The notes under the pieces are model-generated. The model saw only the letters and a list, made by a program, of their open reading frames with translations, did no database searches and was not told where the DNA came from. The position numbers and the translations under genes are program-made. From Rossellomorea vietnamensis (GTDB lineage Bacteria > Bacillota > Bacilli > Bacillales > Bacillaceae_B), in the NCBI RefSeq assembly GCF_008180615.1, contig NZ_VTEH01000008.1:44438-108437 (forward strand): a DNA stretch of 64,000 nt, in the 5' to 3' direction. This document shows, one piece after another, positions 1 through 8,326 of the stretch (positions are counted from its first letter, which is position 1; every line of letters starts with the position of its first letter).

Positions 1-410
1 TTCATTCCCTGCTGCATGCCGTACATATCGGATGGGTTCATTCCCTGCTGGCCTCCGTACATATCAGTTGGGTTCATTCCCTGCTGCATGCCGTACATAT
101 CGGATGGGTTCATTCCCTGCTGACTTCCGTACATATCAAATGGGTTCATTCCCTGTTGACTTCCATAGTAATCTGAAAGGTCCATAGATGTTAAGGCATC
201 TTCATCGATACCAGACATCTGCAAAGGATTCAATCTGTATTCATCTATGCCGCCATAATAAACTCCTTGGTCGGCATACATTTCTGGAGTGTGATAATGA
301 TTACTATTTATGTTTACTTGTGATGATGGTATAGAACTTGTGTTCATACCTGACACTATATAGGGATACATATTTTTCACGAAGTAATACCTTCCTTTCA
401 GCATCATCAT
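1..410 (-). CDS. 12-residue tandem-repeat protein, C-terminus outside window
   Basis: I do not recognise this protein. Reading leftward from ATG 410, a 75-80 residue non-repetitive N-terminus rich in Tyr, Ser and Asn is followed by at least five 12-residue repeats of the form YG-x-QQGMNP-x-DM that run off the window edge. The DNA repeats every 36 bp and is almost identical between units, so copy number may vary by slippage. The frame stays open to base 1, so the gene is partial. ATG 410 has a GGAAG site 8 nt upstream. GTG 380, preceded by AAAGGAAGG, is an equally good start and gives a protein beginning VKNMYPYI. There is no signal peptide or membrane segment. Low-complexity Gln/Gly/Met/Asn/Pro repeats with Tyr suggest a structural or spore-surface protein, but this is inference only. 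Confidence 0.72.
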   Translation of the reverse strand, partial: MMMLKGRYYFVKNMYPYIVSGMNTSSIPSSQVNINSNHYHTPEMYADQGVYYGGIDEYRLNPLQMSGIDEDALTSMDLSDYYGSQQGMNPFDMYGSQQGMNPSDMYGMQQGMNPTDMYGGQQGMNPSDMYGMQQGM

Positions 411-503
411 TTTTCTAACTTCCTTTACATCCTATTTAGCAAGACTGAACTTGTGCCTATCCAACCTGATAAATCTACTCTCTAATTGAAAGGAGCACAG
501 CTT

Positions 504-800
504 ATGAAGCCAAGATCTATTATAAAATGTACTCTGCTGTTTTTCATTGTGGTGACCTCTCTGTATTTCACTCCTGATTTCGATGCTTCGCTGAATATTG
601 AAGCGGCAGGCTTTACGAATAGTCAGTCTCTTATTGCAGCCACTGATATAAGCAGCAATAGTGAAGGGGAGCGGGAGAGACCTCTGTTTGAAAGCATCCT
701 GCTTTACTTGATTATTTTCACCCCCGTTATAGTCGTGACACTGTTACTATGGGTTTTTTCTAAAATCATCAAATTAACAAAAGAAAAGAATGAAGGATGA
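504..800 (+). CDS. Small two-pass membrane protein of unknown function
   Basis: A 98-residue protein that I do not recognise. A basic N-terminus is followed by a hydrophobic stretch at about residues 6-23, a polar segment rich in Ser, Asn and Glu (about 25-60), a second strong hydrophobic helix (about 64-88) and a Lys-rich tail. This implies an externally exposed loop between two membrane segments, or a signal peptide plus one anchor. ATG 504 was chosen because a GAAAGGAG ribosome binding site lies 8 nt upstream; an in-frame TTG at 486 overlaps that site. It is divergent from the repeat protein to its left. Confidence 0.6.
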   Translation: MKPRSIIKCTLLFFIVVTSLYFTPDFDASLNIEAAGFTNSQSLIAATDISSNSEGERERPLFESILLYLIIFTPVIVVTLLLWVFSKIIKLTKEKNEG

Positions 801-949
801 TAACACAGCTTCATTGTTTTTCTAGACTCTTTTCTTAAATGTTTTTGCACAAGTAAAGAAGCGTAATTCAACTTCCACTATTTTTTCTAGTAATTGTCTA
901 TTCACTCCAAAGTAATAGAACATAGTATAGAAGGAAGGGAGTGATAGGT

Positions 950-1336
950 GTGAATTTTAGAGAAGATTCTTCAGCAGAGATGACATTCTTAAGGATGAGG
1001 GATACGTTGAAGTCTCATGAATCGATGATTTTTTCTTTGCAGACCATTGTAGAGAAACAGCAAGAGATGATAGAAAGACTGGCTGGCAGAGAACTGCAGG
1101 GTTACGTCTAGTTCCAGCGCCTAGTCCCTCGGGGTCAAATAACCCCAAGAGAATAAAAGGAAAGACCGCCTTTTTTCTCTTGTGAACATTTGCCTGTCGG
1201 GCCTGACCATGGCGCTTCCACTTTTGGTGCGAAACCCTCCTTCTTGGAAACGATCGACCTGGAGAAAATGATGAAAATCGCCTTATTTGCTGCAGCTGTT
1301 TATAATGAGGATGGATCTCAGAGCAATTCAATATAG
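950..1336 (+). pseudogene. Small gene split by an HE1 palindrome
   Basis: GTG 950, behind a GGAAGGGAG site, opens a 53-codon frame with a helical, Glu/Met-rich sequence containing VEKQQEMIERLAGREL. It stops at TAG 1109-1111, which lies inside the right end of a reverse-oriented HE1 element. On the far side of the element (from about 1226) the same frame resumes with coding-like sequence, including KPSFLETIDLEKMMK and KIALFAAAVYNEDG, and ends at TAG 1334. Removing the roughly 120-bp element would leave one frame of about 85-90 codons. The simplest reading is an insertion into a small intact gene. The parent family is unknown. Alternatively the 53-codon product is functional as it stands. Confidence 0.55.
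1105..1225 (-). repeat. HE1 palindrome, copy 1 (inside a small gene)
   Basis: About 120 bp in reverse orientation. The outer arms pair GGCGCT with the AGCGCC-like arm, then AGCCCC/GGGGCT-like arms, CAAAT/ATTTG, and an inner stem with CAAGAGAA opposite TTCTCTTG. The loop is A/T-rich with a GGCGGTCTTTCC-like core. This copy interrupts the frame described for 950-1336 and supplies its premature stop. Confidence 0.85.
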
Positions 1337-1471
1337 TATTCAATTTACAAGCCAGCTATTGTTTTATGGATTTATCGTTATATTATCGGACAGTAAGCCC
1401 TGCATTTAGGTTTAATGTGTTAGACCACTAAGAGGGACAGTCCTTTTTCACGTGGATGCTTTAACAAAACA

Positions 1472-1507
1472 AAGGAAGCGCGGAGGTTACTCCGTGCTTC
1501 CTTTTTG
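1472..1507. terminator. Bidirectional terminator hairpin
   Basis: AAGGAAGCGCGGAG pairs with CTCCGTGCTTCCTT around a GTTA loop and is followed by a T run. In reverse it ends in TTTGTTTT, so it can also stop the leftward MBL hydrolase gene that ends at 1563. Confidence 0.7.
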
Positions 1508-1562
1508 ATACTGAATGTGAGTGGTAACCAGATTATCTTTCAAGAGATTTTAGAGTGAAATA

Positions 1563-2369
1563 CTATTTTTTATTCTCTGGTATTTCTGTTTCACCAAAGT
1601 CTCTTGAAAGACGTTCAAGGTTGGTGACAAGCTCATCATCTGCAACCGGAAGGCCATGCCCGACGACCGCCACAGAAGGCTGCAGCTCAGTGAGAGTTTT
1701 AACCGAATTCCAAGAAGCATGCCAATCCATTGTGAAATATTGCGGAGGACCATGGATTTCCTGTTTTTGCGTCAGGACATCATAAAGCTTTTCCTGCTCC
1801 ACATTAATGAAGGCATCACCAGCTATTAAAGCTTTGTCGTTCTCCCTGAACAAAGATATGTGTCCTGGTGTATGTCCAGGTGTATGGACATACCTCCAAT
1901 CGGGGAGAACAGGGATTGAACCATCTTCAGGTAGAAGATGGAGGTTGGCAGAAATATCAATACTATGGCGCGGAAACGTAGTGGACATTTTCGCAACCAG
2001 CCCAGACTCCTCAGTATTCGGAGGCGGGTAATTGCTTTCTCCAGAGAGGTAAGGCTTTTCCATTAAGTGGGCGTAAACTGGCACATCCCATTTTTTCAAT
2101 AAACCTTCAAGAGCTCCCACATGGTCAAAGTGTCCATGGGTGAGGATGATTGCTTTACAAACACAATCATCACCAAAACGTTCCTGAGCAGCTTTAATGA
2201 TCATTTCATGTGAATCAGGCATTCCTGCATCAACTAATATAAATTCATTGCTCACACTTGGGTTTCCGATAAAAGCTATATTGACAATTTGCACAGTATA
2301 ATGATAGAGATCCGGTAGTACTTCGATCCCCATTCCGCTTGCCACAGAGGTCATTGGCATTTTCTTCAT
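1563..2369 (-). CDS. MBL-fold metallohydrolase (glyoxalase II/YflN-like)
   Basis: A 268-residue cytosolic metallo-beta-lactamase-fold hydrolase. The zinc motif H-x-H-x-D-H is present as THGHFDHVG at about residues 77-85, followed by HTPGHTPGH near 163, a metal-bridging AGDAF and a late GHG. The fold hydrolyses thioesters, lactones or other esters using one or two zinc ions; the substrate cannot be told from sequence. ATG 2369 has AAGGAGG 6 nt upstream, and an in-frame ATG at 2375 is too close to that site. It stands alone, with the HE1 pair and an HE2 copy between it and the divergent MFS gene. Confidence 0.85.
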   Translation of the reverse strand: MKKMPMTSVASGMGIEVLPDLYHYTVQIVNIAFIGNPSVSNEFILVDAGMPDSHEMIIKAAQERFGDDCVCKAIILTHGHFDHVGALEGLLKKWDVPVYAHLMEKPYLSGESNYPPPNTEESGLVAKMSTTFPRHSIDISANLHLLPEDGSIPVLPDWRYVHTPGHTPGHISLFRENDKALIAGDAFINVEQEKLYDVLTQKQEIHGPPQYFTMDWHASWNSVKTLTELQPSVAVVGHGLPVADDELVTNLERLSRDFGETEIPENKK

Positions 2370-2516
2370 AGACATCCTCCTTACATTTTCTGCGGTAGTA
2401 TCTGTTAAAACCGGCTTGATTATGTGATATCGCCGGTAATTATATACCCTGTTTTTTTAAAAAAATGGGAATCCTTCAAAAAAATTGTTTCTATTCCCGA
2501 AATAATGTTTTATTAT

Positions 2517-2640
2517 AAAAAAGCGCAAGCGCCTTGATCAGCCCCGACAGGCAAATGTTCTCCGGAGAAAAAAAGGTGCTCTTTCCTTTTATTCTCCTGA
2601 GGTTATTTGACCCCGAGGGGCTAGGCGCTGGAGCTGGATT
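2517..2640 (+). repeat. HE1 palindrome, copy 2
   Basis: A complete copy with arms AGCGCC/GGCGCT and AGCCCC/GGGGCT. The inner stem CTCCGGAGAA against TTCTCCTGAG has one mismatched pair. It forms a close tandem pair with the next copy, 4 bp away. Confidence 0.88.
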
Positions 2641-2644
2641 GCAC

Positions 2645-2766
2645 AAAAAAGCGCAAGCGCCTTGATCAGCCCCGACAGGCAAATGTTCTCAGGAGAAAAA
2701 AGGTGCTCTTTCCATTATTCTCCTGAGGTTATTTGACCCCGAGGGGCTAGGCGCTGGAGCTGGATT
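2645..2766 (+). repeat. HE1 palindrome, copy 3
   Basis: A complete copy nearly identical to its neighbour, but the inner stem here is perfect (CTCAGGAGAA against TTCTCCTGAG). The pair occupies the divergent intergenic region between the MBL and MFS genes. Confidence 0.88.
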
Positions 2767-2816
2767 CAAAAACTCTGTCTAATTTTCCATCGGAAAATCT
2801 TATACTTTCTTTTTTA

Positions 2817-2997
2817 AAGGCTCTTTTCGTAAACTTTGTTGCTATTTGATACTAATTCCCAAAAAATAACCATAATTCACATGAATAACCTGGAAATTTG
2901 AAAAGAAAAGAGCCGTTCTCCGCGATTTAGAGAGAACCTTTAGTATACGGGGAAAAATCCGGCTCTTAGGATTTTTCCAAAAGCCACAATATATGCC
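2817..2997 (+). repeat. HE2 repeat, copy 1
   Basis: About 180 bp. It begins AAAGGCTCTTTTCGTAAAC, whose GGCTCTTTT pairs with AAAAGAGCC at 2906-2914. The second half carries the core TTTAGAGAGAA, then CTTTAGTA and CGGGG, which is shared with copies at 33.1 kb and 49.8 kb. It lies upstream of the MFS gene. Confidence 0.75.
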
Positions 2998-3183
2998 AAA
3001 ACAGCATTTTTTAAAAGGCTCTGTTAGTTAATATGCCAGTCTATATTGGATTCTCAGTTCCTCCGCAAATGTTGACTGGAGTCGTACACCTGGAATGGAA
3101 GTCAACATACCAATTTAAAACAACAGGAGTCTTTAACACACCCTAAAAAAAGGATAAATAAGAATAGAGACGGAGAAATTTCA

Positions 3184-4446
3184 ATGAAAGCATATATTCT
3201 GGAGTGCAGGACTAATTATAAGAGCTATAACCGTAACGTCAAATTGGCCATTGCGGCTAATTTATTTTCACAGATAGGCCTCGGGATCTTTATGACCCTT
3301 TATAATCTGTATCTGAGGGATCTAGGGTACAGTGAGCTCACAAATGGAAACGTTATTGCTATGACTGCACTGGCACAGGCGATTTTCCTTGTGCCCGCCG
3401 GCTTCTTAAGCGATTTATGGGGAAGAAAGAGGGTTATGGCATTAGGAGCAGCATTGGCAGCTCTCACTCTACTTGGACGTTCTTTCTTTGAAGGAGAAAC
3501 CACTCTTATTATATTGGCATTTGGAAGCGGGGCATTCATGGCCTTCATTCAAGTTTCAATGATACCTTGGCTTGCCGAAAACTCCACTGAAAAAGAAAGA
3601 GTGCACTTATTCAGCATGCATTTCGCCATCATGATGGCTGCGAATGTCATCGGCAATCTTTTTGGCGGGCTATTATCCGACTTTCTATCTCTTTTCGGGA
3701 TTGATTCACTTACCAGTCTTCGCCTGACACTAATTTTGGGTAGTTTTCTTTACTTGGCAGGAATACTGCCGATTCTAAAAATGAAGGAGTCTGTGCGAAA
3801 ACAGCCAAAGAAGATTGTGGAGAAGAGTCAGTGGAAAGGAAAAGGGAAGCAGTGGAAACTGGTATTCCTTTTTGTTGGTGCTCAGCTCATCATCGGTATC
3901 GGGTCGGGTCTTGTTGTGCCTTATCTCAACCTTTATTTTGCCGACCGCTTTCAAACCTCTCACTCTGCAATTGGCTTTATTCTATCTTTAGGTCAGGGTG
4001 CAACAGCAATCGCGATGATTATTGGCCCCGCGGTTGTCAATAAAATCGGTGAAGTAAAGGCAGTAGTGCTGCTTCAGTTATTGTCCCTGCCATTCTTGAT
4101 TTTGACCGGAATCACGACAAACCTGTATTTAGCAGTAGTTGGATTCTTATTCAGGCAGGCACTTATGAACGCAGGAAATCCCATACAGATGGCTCTTATG
4201 ATGAGGAAAGTTCCGGATGACAAAAAAGGAATTGCAAATTCCCTAAGCCAAATGGCTTTTTCAATCGGCTGGGCAACGATGGGGCCGGTATCTACATACA
4301 TTGTAGCAGCCTACGGGTCTTATTGGGGATATTCTATTGTTTTTGCCATAACAGGCTGCATCTATTTCATCGGTGCTGTTTATTTCTTACTTGTTTTTGG
4401 TGAAAAATCAACTTCGGTCAAAAAACAACCGGCAGAGGCCTCTTAA
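3184..4446 (+). CDS. MFS transporter
   Basis: A 420-residue major facilitator with about twelve hydrophobic helices and a basic central loop around residues 200-222 between the two six-helix halves. The cytoplasmic loop between helices 2 and 3 carries the MFS signature as LSDLWGRKRVM near residues 79-89. It is probably a proton-driven exporter; the substrate is not evident. ATG 3184 has a GGAG site 9 nt upstream. No regulator or partner gene lies beside it. Confidence 0.85.
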   Translation: MKAYILECRTNYKSYNRNVKLAIAANLFSQIGLGIFMTLYNLYLRDLGYSELTNGNVIAMTALAQAIFLVPAGFLSDLWGRKRVMALGAALAALTLLGRSFFEGETTLIILAFGSGAFMAFIQVSMIPWLAENSTEKERVHLFSMHFAIMMAANVIGNLFGGLLSDFLSLFGIDSLTSLRLTLILGSFLYLAGILPILKMKESVRKQPKKIVEKSQWKGKGKQWKLVFLFVGAQLIIGIGSGLVVPYLNLYFADRFQTSHSAIGFILSLGQGATAIAMIIGPAVVNKIGEVKAVVLLQLLSLPFLILTGITTNLYLAVVGFLFRQALMNAGNPIQMALMMRKVPDDKKGIANSLSQMAFSIGWATMGPVSTYIVAAYGSYWGYSIVFAITGCIYFIGAVYFLLVFGEKSTSVKKQPAEAS

Positions 4447-4535
4447 AAAACCCCATAATTTCCTGGAAAATCATGTGTAAGATGGTATGATAGGGGTGAC
4501 ACTACATACAACTATTTTATCAGGAGGAATTTCTC

Positions 4536-4685
4536 ATGGATAACAAGCCCTTGCATTATGATGGAACACTAAGAAATGAAACAGAGGCAGTAAATACTGC
4601 TCAAAGCGAACAACCTTTCGTCTTAACTCCTGAAGGACGCAAAAACCTTGGCGGAAACCCATATGAGGTAAATGGCCAGGAATAA
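4536..4685 (+). CDS. Small hydrophilic protein, unknown
   Basis: A 49-codon frame with an excellent AGGAGGAA site 7-8 nt before ATG 4536 and a terminator hairpin 14 nt after the stop. The product is polar and begins MDNKPLHYDG; it includes LTPEGRKNLGGNPYEVNG. There are no cysteines, signal peptide or membrane helix. Its ribosome binding site, independent terminator and amino-acid composition support a real gene. I do not recognise the family. Confidence 0.65.
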   Translation: MDNKPLHYDGTLRNETEAVNTAQSEQPFVLTPEGRKNLGGNPYEVNGQE

Positions 4686-4698
4686 GATTATCATTAAG

Positions 4699-4724
4699 AA
4701 GCTGGCGATGAGTCAGCTTTTTTT
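4699..4724 (+). terminator. Terminator of the small gene
   Basis: AAGCTGGC pairs with GTCAGCTT (one G-T pair) around GATGA and runs into seven Ts. Confidence 0.7.
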
Positions 4725-5090
4725 AATGCACCAAAATATTCAGGCTGGTTCTTAGTTCACATATGAAGGGCTGCGGAAACCTTAGTTCATCGCAGAATAA
4801 TAATTACCTGGCAGCCAATTAACCGGCAGAACATAAGTACCAATTAGAAATCAAGCCTTTTGCTAAATGCTGTGCTCCACCCTACTTTGTACCTGATAGT
4901 CTTGATTACCTATACTATGGATAAATTGAATGCCTTATATGACTATAGTTCGGTTTTAGAAAATGCATGATTAATGTTTGTATATCCGGGTAAATATTTT
5001 CTGTTCCGTCAATGCCTATTGGATGGGTGAATAAACGAATACATAAAAAGTAAAACTAAAGTGTCAAGTTACTTAGAAGGGAAGATCAGT
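4725..5090. other. Gap with nothing recognised
   Basis: About 365 bp of A/T-rich sequence before the azoreductase. I see no coding frame with a ribosome binding site, no strong hairpin and no member of the repeat families. It presumably contains the azoreductase promoter. Confidence 0.4.
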
Positions 5091-5726
5091 ATGGCAAAGG
5101 TATTATACATTACAGCACACCCGCATGATGATACGCAGTCGTTCAGCATGGCTGCCGGAAAAGCATTCCTGGAGTCGTATAAAGGGTCCAATCCATCGGA
5201 CGAGGTCATTCATCTTGATCTTTACACGGAGGATATCCCGCAAATTGATGTGGATGTTTTTGCAGGATGGGGGAAACTTCAAAAAGGATCAGGTTTTGAA
5301 GAGCTTTCTCAGGAGGAAAAGGCAAAAGTGGGAAGGCTGTCTGAATTAAGTGAACAATTCGTTTCAGCCGATAAATATGTTTTTGTTACACCTCTTTGGA
5401 ACTTTTCATTCCCGCCTGTCATGAAGGCTTATATTGATTCTGTGGCAGTTGCAGGTAAGGCTTTCAAATATACAGCCGAGGGACCAATCGGATTGCTTAC
5501 TGATAAAAAAGCATTGCATATACAGGCACGAGGCGGAATCTACTCAGAGGGCCCTGCAGCACAAATGGAAATGGGCCATCGCTATCTGGACATAATCATG
5601 CAATTCTTTGGAGTTCCATCCTTTGAAGGGTTGTTCATCGAAGGCCACAATGCGATGCCTGAAAAAGCACAGGAAATTAAGGAAGATGGAATTGCCCGTG
5701 CGAAAGAATTAGGTAAGACGTTTTGA
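5091..5726 (+). CDS. azoR: FMN-dependent NADH-azoreductase
   Basis: A 211-residue flavodoxin-fold reductase of the AzoR/YocJ/YvaB family. It uses NADH and FMN to reduce quinones and azo bonds and probably protects against quinone or thiol-specific stress. The N-terminal strand plus FMN phosphate-binding loop ([15 protein letters not shown]), the central [17 protein letters not shown] and the later [12 protein letters not shown] are hallmarks. ATG 5091 was chosen for its AGAAGGGA site and the family-typical MAKVLYI start; upstream in-frame starts would add about ten residues. It is monocistronic, followed closely by a terminator. Confidence 0.92.
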   Translation: MAKVLYITAHPHDDTQSFSMAAGKAFLESYKGSNPSDEVIHLDLYTEDIPQIDVDVFAGWGKLQKGSGFEELSQEEKAKVGRLSELSEQFVSADKYVFVTPLWNFSFPPVMKAYIDSVAVAGKAFKYTAEGPIGLLTDKKALHIQARGGIYSEGPAAQMEMGHRYLDIIMQFFGVPSFEGLFIEGHNAMPEKAQEIKEDGIARAKELGKTF

Positions 5727-5730
5727 TTTT

Positions 5731-5762
5731 AAAGCCAGCAGACTAATCTGCTGGCTTTTTTA
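5731..5762 (+). terminator. Terminator of azoR
   Basis: AAAGCCAGCAGA pairs with TCTGCTGGCTTT and is followed by a T run. Confidence 0.85.
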
Positions 5763-6438
5763 AGCAGTGATTTAGATAAGAGACCCATCCACACTAAATA
5801 ATGAGAGCAAGTGGACTTATGAGTGCTCTTAGAGACCCAACTATCTCAATGATGGTGGTTTTAGGGTCTCAAGCGAGCTTTATTTGGTTTTTAAAAGAGC
5901 CGATTGGTGGCTGGAAACTTCTTTTATTTACATAATTTAGATTTTGGGGGTCTTTAACGGTTCTGGAAGCCTTTGCGCTGTTGAATTCGCAATTTAAGGG
6001 TCTCTATAACAAAACCACCAATTTAAACTGGTGGTTTGCTCTGCGGCTGGAAGCCTTCCTTACCAGCCTCAGCCTAAAAGGCCCAAAGAATGATTTTCTA
6101 TGGCTATTTATTCAGATTGAAAAAACGTGGGGAATAAGCGGAGAAATTCCGCTTATTTGTATAAAAGAGTGCGAAAATAGTTCGTTTCGCTGTGCTTAAG
6201 CGGAAAAATTCCGCTTATATCCTCTAAATCACATGCCATTCTTAAGCTTAACCGGAAAAACTCCGCTTAGTTTAGGCTTTATTAATGCCAACCAGCAAGG
6301 ATACCTCCCATCCTGCTGGAATGGCATGTAGTGAAAAATAAACGGCTTTTTCTTAGAAAGAGGGTGTTCAATACCACGCTATATGCTCTCTGGAACGCCA
6401 CGGCATAGCCAGGGGTTTTCAAGACTACCAAATAAAAA
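5763..6438. other. Non-coding gap rich in small inverted repeats
   Basis: No gene is supported here. The sequence holds GAGACCC/GGGTCTC inverted pairs (5831-5869, with further copies near 5781 and 5998), a 9-bp-stem hairpin AAACCACCA/TGGTGGTTT at 6012-6037, and three related short hairpins of the form TAAGCGGA-A/T-TCCGCTTA at 6134-6156, 6197-6217 and about 6249-6269 (the last imperfect). It looks like accumulated or decayed intergenic repeats. Confidence 0.5.
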
Positions 6439-6461
6439 CCGGCGGATCATTAATCCGCCGG
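6439..6461 (-). terminator. Terminator of the mtnWXBD operon
   Basis: CCGGCGGAT pairs with ATCCGCCGG; on the minus strand it is followed by TTTTTATTT. It lies 12 bp after the mtnD stop. Confidence 0.88.
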
Positions 6462-6473
6462 CCATAATACAAT

Positions 6474-7016
6474 TTAAGATTGTAAAAATTCAGGATCTTT
6501 ATACGGATGAGCTACCCAGCCTTCAGATTCAATAAACAGGCGGACCGCCACTACTTGTTTATCCTCCATCAGTGTAAAGAAATGAGGATTACCTTCAGGA
6601 ACTGAGATGACATCTCCAGGCTCCAATTCAACATCGAAATATCCTGTCTCATCGCTTCCTTTAATGATGAAAATTCCGTGTCCTGCCGTAATGGCGCGGA
6701 CTTCATCTTCAGTGTGGGTATGCACCTGTTCGAATTTTTTCAGAAGCTCTTCAATGCCGGGGGTTGATTCTGATAATGCCACTACATCCCAGCTGCCATA
6801 ACCTCGGCGTTCTGCCAGTGATTCAATTTCACTTTTAAAAGTATCAATGATCGTTTGTTTTTCATCATCAGTGATTTGGCAGCGGTCCCGCAATTCTGCA
6901 GGAAGTTTGGATATATCCCAATGTTCATATAAAACTTCTTCTTTCGCCAAAAACTCACGGACGTTTTCTTCACCTGAAATTGTTTCATTAGTGTTTCTCA
7001 CTTTAATAACAGCCAT
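6474..7016 (-). CDS. mtnD: Acireductone dioxygenase
   Basis: A 180-residue cupin that oxidises the acireductone made by MtnX. The Fe(II) form yields formate and the methionine precursor 4-methylthio-2-oxobutanoate. Metal ligands are visible as H99, H101 and E105 (motif VHTHTEDEVR) and H145 (GNPHFF). It is the last gene of mtnWXBD, starting 16 bp after the mtnB stop, and is followed by the operon terminator. Its keto-acid product is the substrate of the transaminase MtnE encoded upstream. Confidence 0.95.
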   Translation of the reverse strand: MAVIKVRNTNETISGEENVREFLAKEEVLYEHWDISKLPAELRDRCQITDDEKQTIIDTFKSEIESLAERRGYGSWDVVALSESTPGIEELLKKFEQVHTHTEDEVRAITAGHGIFIIKGSDETGYFDVELEPGDVISVPEGNPHFFTLMEDKQVVAVRLFIESEGWVAHPYKDPEFLQS

Positions 7017-7032
7017 ATTCTGATTCCTCCTA

Positions 7033-7659
7033 TTAGTTAAGCGCAGCTTGGCGCAGAGTCAGTAGTTTCACATGATAATTAAATAGAAACTCGTATGCTT
7101 CTAAATGTTTTTTTGCTTCAAAGGCATTTGCAGCCCATACCGTAATACCGTGATTACGGATTAAAACGGCTCCGCTGTCTCCCTGAATGTGAGGCGTTAG
7201 CTCACTCGCCAGACGAGGAATATCAGCATGATTTGGAATTATAGACAGATGAAGTTCAGCATCTTCCTCCCACAAACCGAATGCTTTGATAATCTCCTGC
7301 CCTTTAAAAACCACTTTCCCCGCATCTCCGTAGAGCTCGGAGATTACATTGTTATCGACGGTATGGACGTGGAGGGAGCAGCCTGCGTTTGTCCTTCCGT
7401 AGATTTCAGAATGCAGCAAGGTCTCAGCTGAAGGCTTTAAATGAGTTTGTTCTGCAGGGCTGCCATCCCGGTCTACCAAAAGAAAATCTTCTGAGGTTGT
7501 CTTTCGCTTATCTTTGCCGCTTGCTGTCACTAAAAAGGTGAGCGGGGAGGAGTTCACCCTGATTGACAAGTTTCCGCTGGTCCCATAAAACCAATCCCGC
7601 CCGGCCAACTCCCTTTTCACTTCACTTAATTCATTCCACTTAGCAAGGTAGTTTCCCAT
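7033..7659 (-). CDS. mtnB: Methylthioribulose-1-phosphate dehydratase
   Basis: A 208-residue class II aldolase-fold zinc enzyme that dehydrates 5-methylthioribulose-1-phosphate to the diketo intermediate used by MtnW. The GTSGNLSIR substrate loop is at about residues 26-34. The [10 protein letters not shown] region and HVHT zinc ligands are near 97-99, with a later histidine in RNHGITVWA. Its start overlaps the end of mtnX by 20 bp, so the two genes are likely translationally coupled. Confidence 0.94.
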   Translation of the reverse strand: MGNYLAKWNELSEVKRELAGRDWFYGTSGNLSIRVNSSPLTFLVTASGKDKRKTTSEDFLLVDRDGSPAEQTHLKPSAETLLHSEIYGRTNAGCSLHVHTVDNNVISELYGDAGKVVFKGQEIIKAFGLWEEDAELHLSIIPNHADIPRLASELTPHIQGDSGAVLIRNHGITVWAANAFEAKKHLEAYEFLFNYHVKLLTLRQAALN

Positions 7660-8326
7660 AAATTCCAGCCTCTCTATTAATCTCTTTCAAAATGGATATT
7701 ACCTCACCGAAAGTTTCGAAAGAGAGGTAATTCAACCCCAATTCTTCACATTGATCGGCAAGGAAATCATCACATGCAAGGACAAGGTCTGCCATCTTGG
7801 CTCCTTCAAGATCCGTAATTGAATCACCAATAACAATGATATAATCACCTTTTTCAGAGTCGTTCCGAATGATGCTAGTTTTACAGCAGCCGCATTCATT
7901 ACTGCAGTGCTCGTCACAAGAATATGGCCAAGTGATTCTGATGGTATCCCCTGAAAAATCAGAGCTATTACAAAAGATTTTTTCATTTGGAACGATTCCT
8001 TCCAAAATTGGTTCCACAAAGAAATCGATTCCGCCGCTGACAATCTTTAAATCTATATTGTTCTGATTGCTCCATTCTATAAAATCAATGAACCCCGGCC
8101 TTAGCTGATGGGTGTCTAGTAAGTATTCAATCAGTTTTTCCCTGGAGGAAGAGGGGAGAAGACGGAACATCTCGCCAACACCCTCTTTTATTGATATTTT
8201 TTGTGCCAGGATATCATCTTTTATAGATATCCATTCAGATGGTGCAAATTGTTTCATTAAGGAGATAATATTATCCGTTGTCGTAATGGTTCCATCGAAA
8301 TCACAGTAGATTTTCAACTTTTTCAT
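7640..8326 (-). CDS. mtnX: HK-MTPenyl-1-phosphate phosphatase
   Basis: A 228-residue HAD-superfamily phosphatase that removes the phosphate from 2-hydroxy-3-keto-5-methylthiopentenyl-1-phosphate to give the acireductone. Motif I is DFDGTIT with nucleophile D9 and acid D11; motif II is the IVSGGIDFF serine; motif III/IV is [12 protein letters not shown] cysteine-rich [12 protein letters not shown] insert lies between them. ATG 8326 overlaps the mtnW stop as ATGA, and the protein then starts [12 protein letters not shown] as in the family. A longer upstream frame reads into mtnW and is unlikely. Confidence 0.94.
   Translation of the reverse strand: MKKLKIYCDFDGTITTTDNIISLMKQFAPSEWISIKDDILAQKISIKEGVGEMFRLLPSSSREKLIEYLLDTHQLRPGFIDFIEWSNQNNIDLKIVSGGIDFFVEPILEGIVPNEKIFCNSSDFSGDTIRITWPYSCDEHCSNECGCCKTSIIRNDSEKGDYIIVIGDSITDLEGAKMADLVLACDDFLADQCEELGLNYLSFETFGEVISILKEINREAGIYGKLPC

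Noticed and set aside
1..180. Direct repeats with a 36-bp period, resembling a CRISPR array
   Set aside because: Units are contiguous with no spacers and form an open reading frame of 12-residue repeats on the minus strand.
2517..2766. HE1 elements as ordinary transcription terminators
   Set aside because: No T run follows the outer stem, and copies lie upstream of genes, in a leader and inside a gene as often as downstream of one.
5981..6199. A 72-codon plus-strand frame in the gap after azoR
   Set aside because: No ribosome binding site; it runs through short hairpins and its composition is not protein-like.
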